A stretch of DNA of 64,000 nt from Acidovorax delafieldii (GTDB lineage: Bacteria > Pseudomonadota > Gammaproteobacteria > Burkholderiales > Burkholderiaceae_C). The notes under the pieces were generated by a model. The model saw only the letters and a list, made by a program, of their open reading frames with translations, was not told where the DNA came from and did no database searches. Location: the NCBI GenBank assembly GCA_002377855.1, contig DFQQ01000023.1, positions 1 to 64,000 on the forward strand, given 5' to 3'. Below, piece after piece: positions 31,376-39,806 of the stretch. A program made the position numbers and the translations under genes. Position 1 is the stretch's first letter. Each line of letters begins with the position of its first letter.

Positions 31376-33943
31376 TCAGCCACCGCGCCGCACACCACTT
31401 CGGCCGCGCCGCGTGTGGCCTGCGCTTTGGCAGGCCCGCCGGTAGGCACGCAGTGTTTGTTCGGCGCGCTGCAGCACGGTGTCTTCCACGCTGGGGGTGT
31501 GCAGGGCGGCGTCGTCGAGGGCCCCCGCCTGGGCCTGCAGCAGCTCGGCCGGGCTCATGCCCGACGCTTCGCCCGTCAGCAGCGCAATCCCCTCGCTCAC
31601 ATGCTGCATGGTGTAGACATGGAACAGGCCACGCTCTACCGCGTCGGCAATCTCGGCAGTCAGCATCAGGTGGCGCTGATTGCGGGCCGGGATGAGCACG
31701 CCCTGGGTGCCGTCAAGCCCTGCGGTGGCGCAGGCGCGGAACCAGCCTTCGATTTTTTCGTTGATGCCGCCCACGGGCAGCACTTCGCCGTGCTGGTTGA
31801 GAGCGCCGGTGATGGCGATGCCTTGGCGCAGCGGCAGACCCGACAGGCTGGACAGCAGCGCGTACAGCTCAGCGCACGAGGCGGAATCACCCTCCACGCC
31901 GCTGTACTCCTGTTCGAACACGATGGAGGCGTTGAGTGCCAGCGGTGCCACATGGCTGAACAGCGCAGTCAGGTAGCTGTGCAGGATGAGCACACCCTTG
32001 TCGTGGATGGGGCCGGACATGTCTACCTCGCGCTCGATGTTGAGCAGCCCTTCCTGCCCGGCGAACGTGCGCGCCGTGATGCGCACGGGGAAGCCGAATC
32101 GGTAGTCGCCCAGGTCGATCTGCGTGAGGGCGTTGATTTGCCCGGTGACGCTGCCGGTGAGGGTGATGAGGCGTTCGCCTTCCGCGATGGATTCGTGCAG
32201 CTGCTCTTCGGGGTAGTTGTGGCGCAGCATGCGGGCCTGCTGCGCGGCGCGCACGTCGGCTGGCTCCACCAGCGCACCGCCGCGTGCCTGGCACAGTGCG
32301 GCGGCTTCCATCAGCAGGGCTTCGATGAGCGCGAACTGGGCGCTTTGCCGGCCCTGGTCGTCGGCCTCACGGTGGGCTTGCTCCAGCAGCAAGGCCACGG
32401 CGGGGGCTCCAAAGTGCGGCAGGTGGCGGCGCTTGCAGCTGTGGGCCACAAAGATGGCGCTGGCAATGCGGGTGGCCGGGCTGGCGGCAAAGCGCTCCAC
32501 GAAGTCCACCTTGGCGCGAAAGCGCCGGGCGGTGTCGGGATCGGCCTCTTGCAGGGCGTAATACTCGTCCACCGAGCCGATCAGCACGATTTTCACATCC
32601 ACCGTCACGGCTTCTGGCTGCAAGGCCACGGGGGTTGCGCCACTGCCGCTGCTGCCGGACTCGTCGATGTGCAGGCGGTTGCAGCGCAAAAAACGGCGCA
32701 GCCGGGCCCACAGGCCTTCTTCACCGACCAGATCGTGCAGATGCAGCAGCAGAAATCCGCCGTGCGCGCGCAGCAGGCTGCCCGCACGTATGCCGGTGTA
32801 GTCGGCATGGGGCGTGTCGCCATCGCTGTGCGCTTCGATGCTGCCAAAAAGAGTGCGGTGCTGGGGGTTGTCTTCCACGATGACGGGGGCACTGGCGTGT
32901 CCGTGGTGGTCTACAGCCAAGTGCACCTGGCACAGGTGCAGCAGGCGGTTCAGTGCGTCGTGGGCATCGTCATCGTCTTCGTCGCCCGCAGTGTTGGATG
33001 CGCTGCTGCCCTTGTCCAGGTTGCGGTCGCCGCTTTTATCCACGCCTGCGTCGGCAGCAGCGTCTTTGGGGGGCTCGGCCAGTTCAAACCAGTGCAGGTG
33101 TTGCAGCAGTTCGCGCTCTACCTGCTGCAGCCAGGTTTGCAGCACTTCAGGCTGCTCAGGCACGGTGCTGCGCACGATGGCCAGGGCTTGCTGCACCAGG
33201 GGGCGCACAGTGCGCTTGCGCAGGTCATTCAGGGCGTCGTCACGCACGCGTTCCAGCGGGCGCAAGGTTTGCGCAAACGCGATGATTTCGGCGCGCAAGG
33301 CTTGCTCGGCCTCGTTGATGCGGGCGCGTTGTTCGGGGGGCAGCGCGCGGGCTTCCGCCTCGGTCAAGGGCTGGCCATTGGCGCCTGCGAGCGTGAACAC
33401 CATGTGGCCCCCGTCCTCGTCCGAGCGTGACAGGTGGAACTGCCGGGCCTGGGCAAAGGCCTCCAGTACGGCAAACGCCTTGGCTTCCTGCGCTTCGTAG
33501 GTTTGCTCAATGGTGCGGGCCTGGGCGCGGAAGTCGGGGCTGCTCAGGTGGCGGGGGATATCGGTTTGCAGTGCCTTGGCCAGGTCGGCCATGGCACGGC
33601 GCAGCACGCGCCCCTGGCCGGCCGGCAGGCGCAAAGCGCGGGGGCGCTCAGGAGCTTCGAAGTTGTGCAGATAGCACAGGTCAGGCGGCACGGGGCGCAG
33701 GGCCGCTGCAGTCTGCATGGCTTGGCGCATCAGTGAGGCGCGCCCGCTGCCCACCTCACCCAGCACAAACAGGTGGTAGTCGGGCTGGCTCATGTTCAGC
33801 CCGAACTGCGCGGCGGCCTGGGCGCGTTCTTGCCCAATCCAGGGCAAAGGCAAGTCCTGCAGCTCAGCCGTGCTGGCGAAACCGAGCGAGGTAGGGTCGA
33901 TGGTCAGGCGCAGTTGCGTGGCTGAAAGTGCGGTAGCGGGCAT
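31376..33943 (-). CDS. Lon-related ATP-dependent protease (AAA_32/LonB-like)
   Basis: The 855-residue protein has an N-terminal AAA-like region with P-loop variant GEVGSGRAS, a long helical middle containing a low-complexity Asp/Ser stretch (about residues 295-325), and a C-terminal Lon protease domain. The catalytic Ser is in GVEGDSASCAELYALLSSLSG and the Lys in VGGINEKIEGWF. This is the Lon-related family distinct from the canonical lon at the end of this window. It probably degrades selected cytoplasmic proteins. The usual P-loop lysine is replaced by arginine. Confidence 0.88.
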   Translation of the reverse strand: MPATALSATQLRLTIDPTSLGFASTAELQDLPLPWIGQERAQAAAQFGLNMSQPDYHLFVLGEVGSGRASLMRQAMQTAAALRPVPPDLCYLHNFEAPERPRALRLPAGQGRVLRRAMADLAKALQTDIPRHLSSPDFRAQARTIEQTYEAQEAKAFAVLEAFAQARQFHLSRSDEDGGHMVFTLAGANGQPLTEAEARALPPEQRARINEAEQALRAEIIAFAQTLRPLERVRDDALNDLRKRTVRPLVQQALAIVRSTVPEQPEVLQTWLQQVERELLQHLHWFELAEPPKDAAADAGVDKSGDRNLDKGSSASNTAGDEDDDDAHDALNRLLHLCQVHLAVDHHGHASAPVIVEDNPQHRTLFGSIEAHSDGDTPHADYTGIRAGSLLRAHGGFLLLHLHDLVGEEGLWARLRRFLRCNRLHIDESGSSGSGATPVALQPEAVTVDVKIVLIGSVDEYYALQEADPDTARRFRAKVDFVERFAASPATRIASAIFVAHSCKRRHLPHFGAPAVALLLEQAHREADDQGRQSAQFALIEALLMEAAALCQARGGALVEPADVRAAQQARMLRHNYPEEQLHESIAEGERLITLTGSVTGQINALTQIDLGDYRFGFPVRITARTFAGQEGLLNIEREVDMSGPIHDKGVLILHSYLTALFSHVAPLALNASIVFEQEYSGVEGDSASCAELYALLSSLSGLPLRQGIAITGALNQHGEVLPVGGINEKIEGWFRACATAGLDGTQGVLIPARNQRHLMLTAEIADAVERGLFHVYTMQHVSEGIALLTGEASGMSPAELLQAQAGALDDAALHTPSVEDTVLQRAEQTLRAYRRACQSAGHTRRGRSGVRRGG

Positions 33944-33999
33944 GGCTGAAGAAAAGGGCCTGCAAGCGCTGGGCGCTCGGTGCGGGCGAATATCAATGA

Positions 34000-34056
34000 A
34001 AAAGGCATCTGGCGCCCTATGGTAGAGCGCAAGCAGCTATAAAAAAGATAGCGAAG
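34000..34056. repeat. Dispersed hairpin repeat, copy 5 (degenerate)
   Basis: GCATCTGGCGCCCTATGGTAGAGCGCAAGCAGCTATAAAAAAGATAG-type element aligned with copy 3; the hairpin arms are partly lost. It lies in the spacer between the Lon-related protease start and the hemH stop. Confidence 0.65.
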
Positions 34057-34113
34057 AGGCGCAGAAGGGTTTTCTAGGCCGTGTTCGCAGTGCGCGGTGG
34101 GGCGCCCCGCCAG

Positions 34114-35229
34114 TCAGTGTGCCACCGGGCAGCGCCCCTGGGGGGCGCCGCCTTCCAGTGCATGTTGTCGGGCATCTTGCAGTGCGGTTGCGTTGGCAGC
34201 CACGGTGGGCCAACCCTGCAGGTGCTGCTGGGTGATGCGGCTCAAGGCGCCAATCCACGGGTGGCTGTCGTTCAGGCAGGGGATGTAGTGGAACTCCTTG
34301 CCGCCGTGGTGCAGGAAGGCTTCGCGCACTTCCATGTTGATTTCTTCCAGCGTTTCCAGGCAGTCGCTGGTAAAGCCTGGGCAAATCACATCGACACGCC
34401 GCGTGCCTTGCTGGGCCAGGGCCTCGATGGTGGGCTGGGTGTAGGGCTCCAGCCACTTGGCCTTGCCAAAGCGCGACTGGAAGGTGATCTGGTAGCGGTC
34501 TTCCCGCAGGCCCAGGCGCTCGGCCAGCAGGCGGCCGGTTTTGCGGGCTTCACAGTGGTAGGGGTCGCCCAGGTGCAGGGTGCGCTCAGGCACGCCATGA
34601 AAGCTCATCACCAGCTGGTCGGGCTGGCCGTTTTGCTTCCAGTGCGATTCCACGGTGCGCGCCAGCGCCTCGATGTAGCCCGCGTCGTCGTGGTAGTGGT
34701 TCACAAAGCGCAACTCGGGCACGGTGCGGGTGCGGGCAGCCCAGGTGTAGACGGCATCGAACACGCTGGCCGTGGTGGTGCCGGAGTATTGCGGGTACAG
34801 CGGCAAAATCAGGATGCGCGTGGCGCCCTCGGCCTTCAGCGCATCCAACTGGCTGGCAATGGAGGGGTTGCCGTAGCGCATGGCGTGGCGTACCAGCACC
34901 TCGTGCCCGGCCTCGCCCAGCCAGCCCCGCAGCAAGGTGGCTTGCTTGGCGGTCCAGACGGCCAGGGGAGAGCCCTCGGGGGTCCAGACGCTCGCGTATT
35001 TGGCGGCAGACTTGGCGGGGCGCACGCGCAGGATGATGCCGTGCAGGATCAGCATCCACAGCAGCTTGGGGATCTCGACCACACGGTGGTCTGCAAGAAA
35101 TTGGCCCAGGTAGCAGCGCAGCGCAGGGGCAGTGGGCTCGTCGGGGGTGCCCAGGTTGCACAGCAAAACGGCGGTACGCTCTGGTTGACCGTGGGTGTAG
35201 GAGGGTTCTGGAGAGAAGGGTGAGCGCAT
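34114..35229 (-). CDS. hemH: Ferrochelatase
   Basis: The 371-residue enzyme inserts Fe(2+) into protoporphyrin IX in the last step of haem synthesis. Landmarks include AVLLCNLGTPDEPT at the N-terminus, ILPLYPQYSGTTTASVFDAV, VMSFHGVPERTLHLGDPYHCEARKT (catalytic His) and ICPGFTSDCLETLEEI (conserved Glu region). The start at 35229 gives the normal length; upstream extensions overlap the divergent HAD gene. It is a single gene divergent from the HAD hydrolase, with 60 bp between starts. Confidence 0.95.
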   Translation of the reverse strand: MRSPFSPEPSYTHGQPERTAVLLCNLGTPDEPTAPALRCYLGQFLADHRVVEIPKLLWMLILHGIILRVRPAKSAAKYASVWTPEGSPLAVWTAKQATLLRGWLGEAGHEVLVRHAMRYGNPSIASQLDALKAEGATRILILPLYPQYSGTTTASVFDAVYTWAARTRTVPELRFVNHYHDDAGYIEALARTVESHWKQNGQPDQLVMSFHGVPERTLHLGDPYHCEARKTGRLLAERLGLREDRYQITFQSRFGKAKWLEPYTQPTIEALAQQGTRRVDVICPGFTSDCLETLEEINMEVREAFLHHGGKEFHYIPCLNDSHPWIGALSRITQQHLQGWPTVAANATALQDARQHALEGGAPQGRCPVAH

Positions 35230-35289
35230 GCAGCGATTGTGGCAAATGCGCGGGGGGCTGTGGCCGCGGTGGAGTATTCTCTGGCCCCT

Positions 35290-36030
35290 ATGCTTGCTTC
35301 CACCCCCGATGCCCCCCAGCTTGCCGAGGCAGCTCTGGTTTTGGACGTGGGCCGCGTGCGTGCCATTTCCATTGACCTGGACGACACGCTGTGGCCGATC
35401 TGGCCCACCATTGCCAAGGCTGAGGAAGTGCTGCTGCAGTGGCTTGCATTGCACGCCCCGGCCACGGCCCGGCTGTTTGCCAACACGGAGGCGCTGCGCG
35501 CCATACGCAACCAGATGGTGGCTTTACGGCCCGATCTGGCACACGACTTGAGCGGCCTGCGCCTGGAGTCGATTCGCCTGGCCCTGCAGCAGGCGGGTGA
35601 TGAGCCCGCGCTGGCCGAGCCCGCATTTGATGTGTTTTTTGACCAGCGCCAGCGGGTGGAACTGTTTGAAGACGCCCACGACACGCTGGCGTTTTTATCG
35701 GCCCGTTACCCGCTGGTGGCGCTGTCCAACGGCAATGCCGATGTGCACCGCGTGGGCATTGGCCACTACTTCAGGGCCAGCATCAGTGCCCGGGATTTTG
35801 GCGTGCCCAAGCCCGACGTGCGGATCTTTCATGAAGCCGCCCGCGTGGCCCAGGTGCAACCCCATGAGGTGCTGCATGTGGGCGACGACGCCACCGCTGA
35901 CGCGCAGGGCGCGCTGGCGGCCGGCATGCAGGCCGTGTGGCTGAACACGGCTGGGCACGACTGGCCGCACACCGAGCAGCCCCACGCCACGGTCGCCAGC
36001 CTCACGCACCTGTGCCGGTTGCTAGGCTGA
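35290..36030 (+). CDS. HAD-superfamily hydrolase
   Basis: The 246-residue phosphatase-like protein has HAD motif I ISIDLDDTLWPIWPT, motif II LVALSNGN, motif III lysine in GVPKPDVRIFHEA, and motif IV VLHVGDDATADAQGALAAGMQAVWLN. The helical cap domain is C1 type. Relatives include YigB-like FMN phosphatases. The start at 35290 is chosen because further codons upstream lie in the hemH divergent promoter region. The substrate is not assigned. Confidence 0.88.
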   Translation: MLASTPDAPQLAEAALVLDVGRVRAISIDLDDTLWPIWPTIAKAEEVLLQWLALHAPATARLFANTEALRAIRNQMVALRPDLAHDLSGLRLESIRLALQQAGDEPALAEPAFDVFFDQRQRVELFEDAHDTLAFLSARYPLVALSNGNADVHRVGIGHYFRASISARDFGVPKPDVRIFHEAARVAQVQPHEVLHVGDDATADAQGALAAGMQAVWLNTAGHDWPHTEQPHATVASLTHLCRLLG

Positions 36031-36105
36031 CGGCCGGTAAGCCGCTGCCGGATGCCACTGTTTGTTGTTTGACTGTTCATTGCTTGACGATTGGTAGAGA
36101 CGCCC

Positions 36106-36954
36106 ATGCCGAAAACGCCGATTCCATTGCCGCAGGTGCGCACCGTAGGCCTCATGCAGCCCATGACCTGGCTGGTGCTGGCTTGGCGTGACATGGCCCG
36201 TGCGGGTTGGATCAGCTTTGCGCACGGGCTGGTGCTCACAGCCATTGGAGGTGCCATCTTTGCGGTGGCTCACCATCGCTTCTGGCTGCTGGCAGGGGCT
36301 TTATCGGGCTTCCTGGTGGTGGCCCCGGTCCTGGCGACCAGCCTTTATGCCCTGAGCCGCGCGCTCGAGCAGCGGCGGGAAGCCAACCTGGGCGTGGTGC
36401 TGAAAACCTGGTTGAACTGGCAAAACAGCCATATCAACAAATGGGGCAATGACTATTGGTGCATGGTGCAGTTCGGTGCGCTGCTGGCGTTGGCGGCCAC
36501 CGGTTGGGTGGTCACTTCGGCCGCATTCATCACACTGCTCACGCCGGTGCCCGTCGAGACCCCCTTGGACTTCATGCGCCATGTGGTGGTGGCCAACAAC
36601 GGCTGGCTGTTTGAGCTGTGGCTGGCGTTGGGCAGCCTGTTGGCGGCGCCCATTTTCGCGTCAAGCGTGGTCGCCATGCCCCTGCTGCTGGACCGCCGTG
36701 CATCACTGCGCGTGGCGGTGCTCACCAGCTGGCAGGTGGTGGTGGCCAACCCCCTGCCCATGGCGTTCTGGGCGGCCTTGATTCTGGGCTTCACGCTGCT
36801 GGGGCTGGGATCCCTGCTGCTGGGGCTGATTTTTGTGATGCCCATGCTGGGCCATGCCAGCTGGCACGCCTATCGTGATCTGGTGGATGCTTCAAGCCTG
36901 CCGCTGCGCGATGTGGCGACGGTGCAAGGGCAACGCGACGGGGTGTCATCGTGA
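36106..36954 (+). CDS. DUF2189 membrane protein
   Basis: The 282-residue integral membrane protein has about six transmembrane helices and matches DUF2189: VRTVGLMQPMTWLVLAWRDMARAGWISFAHGLVLTAIGGAI and a C-terminal FVMPMLGHASWHAYRDLVDAS. Family members are predicted inner-membrane proteins of unknown function, often near cytochrome oxidase genes. The start at 36106 fits the cytoplasmic N-terminus. Its stop overlaps the next GTG start (GTGA), so it is coupled to the DUF2788 gene. Confidence 0.82.
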   Translation: MPKTPIPLPQVRTVGLMQPMTWLVLAWRDMARAGWISFAHGLVLTAIGGAIFAVAHHRFWLLAGALSGFLVVAPVLATSLYALSRALEQRREANLGVVLKTWLNWQNSHINKWGNDYWCMVQFGALLALAATGWVVTSAAFITLLTPVPVETPLDFMRHVVVANNGWLFELWLALGSLLAAPIFASSVVAMPLLLDRRASLRVAVLTSWQVVVANPLPMAFWAALILGFTLLGLGSLLLGLIFVMPMLGHASWHAYRDLVDASSLPLRDVATVQGQRDGVSS

Positions 36955-37163
36955 TTTTTGGTTTTACCGAGGCGCAGATTTCGGGCTTCTTCCTCACCTA
37001 CGGCGTTGGAGCCTTCATCGTCTACATGCTGTTCATCATTGGGCAGCTGGCCTGGGAGTCCAAGGCGGGGCGGTTTGGCACCTTTGTGCTCTTTCTCGGG
37101 CTGGGTGTGGGCTTTCTGGGCTTTTTGGCCAAGGTCGTCATCCAGTGGTGGCTTGAGCGCTGA
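36951..37163 (+). CDS. DUF2788 small membrane protein
   Basis: The 70-residue protein has two transmembrane helices (about residues 10-32 and 42-66) and matches DUF2788, with FFLTYGVGAFIVYMLFIIGQLAWESKAGRFG. It starts with GTG overlapping the DUF2189 stop. The function is unknown; the pairing suggests a membrane complex with the upstream protein. Confidence 0.8.
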   Translation: MIFGFTEAQISGFFLTYGVGAFIVYMLFIIGQLAWESKAGRFGTFVLFLGLGVGFLGFLAKVVIQWWLER

Positions 37164-37255
37164 CGACAGCGGCGCACGCCGTTGAGTGGCCGCGGTGCCC
37201 AAGCGGCTGCCGGGGGGTGCCAGTGGTGTGTCACAAGGCACTGCGCAGAGTTTCT

Positions 37256-37303
37256 TACAATCCACAGCTTCTTGGTACACAGGGTGCGTTCGGCACCCTT
37301 CAT
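37256..37303 (+). promoter_or_regulatory. Leader with hairpin before the CNNM/CorC gene
   Basis: TACAAT at 37256-37261 is a good -10 box, placing the transcription start near 37268. The leader is almost entirely a perfect hairpin, AGGGTGC (37281-37287) with GCACCCT (37293-37299), that ends 4 nt before the ATG at 37304. No Shine-Dalgarno sequence is visible. Confidence 0.5.
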
Positions 37304-38629
37304 ATGGAAATAGCAATACTGTTCGCCCTCATCTTCTTGAATGGGCTTTTCGCCATGTCCGAAATTGCACTGGTCACAGCGCGCAGGGCACGGCTGCAAA
37401 AGCTGATCGATGAGGGCGACAGCGGCGCAGCCGCAGCCGTGAAGCTGGGCGAAGACCCCACGCGTTTTCTCTCGACCATCCAGATCGGCATCACGTCCAT
37501 CGGCGTGCTCAACGGTATCGTCGGCGAGGCAGCGTTGGCCGAGCCATTGGGGCTGTGGCTGGAGCTGTTGGGCGTTCCTCAGCCCTACGGCGGCTATGCA
37601 GCCACGGCGCTGGTGGTGGTGGTGATCACATATTTCTCCATCGTGGTGGGTGAACTGGTGCCCAAGCGCATTGGTCAGTCCTATCCCGAAACCTTCGCGC
37701 GTCTGGTCGCACGACCCATCAACTTTCTGGCACTGGCCACCAAGCCCTTCGTGCTGCTGCTGTCTACATCAACCCGGACCCTGCTGCGCCTGATGGGCGT
37801 GAAGGAAACCAGCGGCAGCCCGGTGACCGAGGAAGAAATCCACGCCATGCTGGTCGAAGGCACGACGGCGGGAGTGATCGAATCGCACGAGCACACCATG
37901 GTGCGCAATGTGTTCCGGCTGGACGACCGGCAGATCGGCTCGCTGATGGTGCCGCGCGGCGATGTCGTGTGCCTGGACCTGGACGAGCCTTTTGAAGAGA
38001 ACCTGCGCCGCATTGAAGACTCTGACCACGCCCGTTTTCCCGTGGTGCGCGGCGGCATGGATCATCTGCAGGGCGTGATCAACGCCCGCCAGTGGCTGTC
38101 GCGCGCGTTGCGCGATCCCAAGCACACGCTGGCCGACCAGCCTTTGCAGACCGCCCTGTATGTGCCCGAAACCATCACGGGCATGGAACTGCTGGACAAC
38201 TTCCGCCTGTCGGATGTGCACATGGCCTTCGTCATCGACGAATACGGCGAAGTGCAGGGCATCGTCACGCTGCAGGATTTGATTGAGGCGATTACGGGGG
38301 AATTCCAGCCGCGCGACCCGGCGACCTCGTGGGCCTTGCAGCGCGAGGATGGCAGCTGGCTGCTGGATGGCCATATCCCCGTGCCTGAGCTGAAGGACCG
38401 TCTGAATCTGGACTCCGTGCCCGAAGAGGAGCGCGGTCGCTATCACACGCTCAGTGGCATGGTCATGCTGCTCACAGGCCGCCTGCCCAAGGTGACAGAC
38501 ACCGTGCAGTGGGAAAACTGGAAGCTCGAAGTGGTAGACATGGACGGCAAGACCATTGACAAGGTATTGGCAACCCGCATTCCCAACATCGAGGACGCGC
38601 CAGAAGGCGTTGTGCCCTCGGCCGACTGA
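37304..38629 (+). CDS. CNNM/CorC-family hemolysin-like membrane protein
   Basis: The 441-residue protein has an N-terminal DUF21/CNNM transmembrane domain (MEIAILFALIFLNGLFAMSEIALVTARRARL, several helices to about residue 180). Two CBS domains follow (about 215-335; VMVPRGDVVCLDL and ITGMELLDNFRLSDVHMAFVIDEYGEVQGIVTLQDLIEAI), and then a CorC/HlyC-type C-terminal domain. Relatives mediate Mg2+ or Co2+ export. The start at 37304 gives the conserved N-terminal helix. No convincing ribosome-binding site precedes it. Confidence 0.88.
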   Translation: MEIAILFALIFLNGLFAMSEIALVTARRARLQKLIDEGDSGAAAAVKLGEDPTRFLSTIQIGITSIGVLNGIVGEAALAEPLGLWLELLGVPQPYGGYAATALVVVVITYFSIVVGELVPKRIGQSYPETFARLVARPINFLALATKPFVLLLSTSTRTLLRLMGVKETSGSPVTEEEIHAMLVEGTTAGVIESHEHTMVRNVFRLDDRQIGSLMVPRGDVVCLDLDEPFEENLRRIEDSDHARFPVVRGGMDHLQGVINARQWLSRALRDPKHTLADQPLQTALYVPETITGMELLDNFRLSDVHMAFVIDEYGEVQGIVTLQDLIEAITGEFQPRDPATSWALQREDGSWLLDGHIPVPELKDRLNLDSVPEEERGRYHTLSGMVMLLTGRLPKVTDTVQWENWKLEVVDMDGKTIDKVLATRIPNIEDAPEGVVPSAD

Positions 38630-38715
38630 CCACGCTGACGCACTGAAGGTCCTGACCGGCGCCGCCTATTGCAGGCGCAACCTTGACGGGCCTCCCGTGC
38701 AACCTCTTTCAGGGG

Positions 38716-39747
38716 CTAACTCGGCCCTGCCTTCCAGAGCCGCAAACCCAGTTCGCGTGCCAAGTGCCGGTAGTCGTCCACGCTTTTGTGCACAAATTCC
38801 TGCAACGCAGAGCCTGTAAGGCGATGAGGCGTGAGCCCATGGGCCAGGCACAGTGTGGAGTAGGCGGGATGGGCGTGGGCCTGTTCAAAAATCGCTGTCC
38901 AGGCGGCAGCCGCATCGGGTGCGCCCGCAGCCATGTACAAACCCCGTACCGTGGGCCACACCAGCGGAGTGCCTTGTTCCGTGGCCGTGGCCACATGGTC
39001 CAGCGGCCCCTTCAGCCGATGCGGAGCCAGCACAGCCAGCAGCCGAAAGTGCGCTCCCCGTGCCTGGGCTTTCATGGCTTCGGCAGCGTCTCCGGTAAAG
39101 ACGTTGATGTGTCCACCCACCAGTGCCTTGATGGCTTCGCCACCCCCTTCAAACGACACAAACCGCATGTGCCGCGGATCGTTGCCTGCATGGCGTGAGA
39201 GCAAGGCCGCCTTCATCCAGTCCTGGCTTCCGAGGGTACCGCCGGCCCCAAACACCAGCCGGGGTGCGCCCGTGCGCAGGGCCTGCACCAACTGCGCCAA
39301 GTTTTGGAAGGGGCTCTGGGGGTGCACCGCGACGACGCCATAGTCCGTGCCCACGGTGGCAATCCAGCGCACTGCATTCACGGGGTGCGGTCCGAATCGA
39401 CCTTGTGCAATGTTGAGGAGCGACCCACTGGAGAAAGCCACCAGGGCGTTTGCCGTGCCCAATCGTCCGGTCGCTGCCTGATCGAAAGCCACTGCACCAA
39501 TGCCCCCGGGCAGATAGCGGGTGTGTAGAGGCGCAGAAGCCGGGCGCACCTTGGACACGGCCTGCGCGGCCACGGTACAGGTCAGGTCGAAGCCGCCTCC
39601 CGGCTTGGAGGGGGCGATGCATTCGCTGCCCGAGGAGTCGATCGCGGTAGCGTCCTGGGCCCACGCCAGGCCCGGCGCCAGCGCGATCGCGGAGGTGCGC
39701 AGTGCAACGCGGCGTGACATGGCCAGGAGCGCGGGTGGGTGAGGCAT
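38716..39747 (-). CDS. Bug-family (TctC-like) periplasmic binding protein
   Basis: The 343-residue binding protein has a signal peptide ending near LAWAQ and the Bug motif SKPGGGFDLTC close to the mature N-terminus. Later blocks are YLPGGIGAVAFDQ, GTDYGVVAVHPQSPFQNLAQLVQAL and VSFEGGGEAIKALVGGHINVFTGD. It has no TctAB genes alongside. It is separated by 59 bp from the histidine kinase gene on the same strand and may deliver a ligand signal to that sensor, as for Bordetella BctC (inference). A true start at the second Met (MSRR) is possible. Confidence 0.85.
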   Translation of the reverse strand: MPHPPALLAMSRRVALRTSAIALAPGLAWAQDATAIDSSGSECIAPSKPGGGFDLTCTVAAQAVSKVRPASAPLHTRYLPGGIGAVAFDQAATGRLGTANALVAFSSGSLLNIAQGRFGPHPVNAVRWIATVGTDYGVVAVHPQSPFQNLAQLVQALRTGAPRLVFGAGGTLGSQDWMKAALLSRHAGNDPRHMRFVSFEGGGEAIKALVGGHINVFTGDAAEAMKAQARGAHFRLLAVLAPHRLKGPLDHVATATEQGTPLVWPTVRGLYMAAGAPDAAAAWTAIFEQAHAHPAYSTLCLAHGLTPHRLTGSALQEFVHKSVDDYRHLARELGLRLWKAGPS

Positions 39748-39806
39748 CGGTCAACAAAAGAGCGAAGTCATTGGGCTGGTGCCGGCAAGAGCCAGTGCCC
39801 CGCGGA

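Noticed and set aside
31355..33430. 691-codon open frame on the plus strand opposite the Lon-related protease
   Set aside because: Antisense of a well-supported protease with no recognisable domains of its own.
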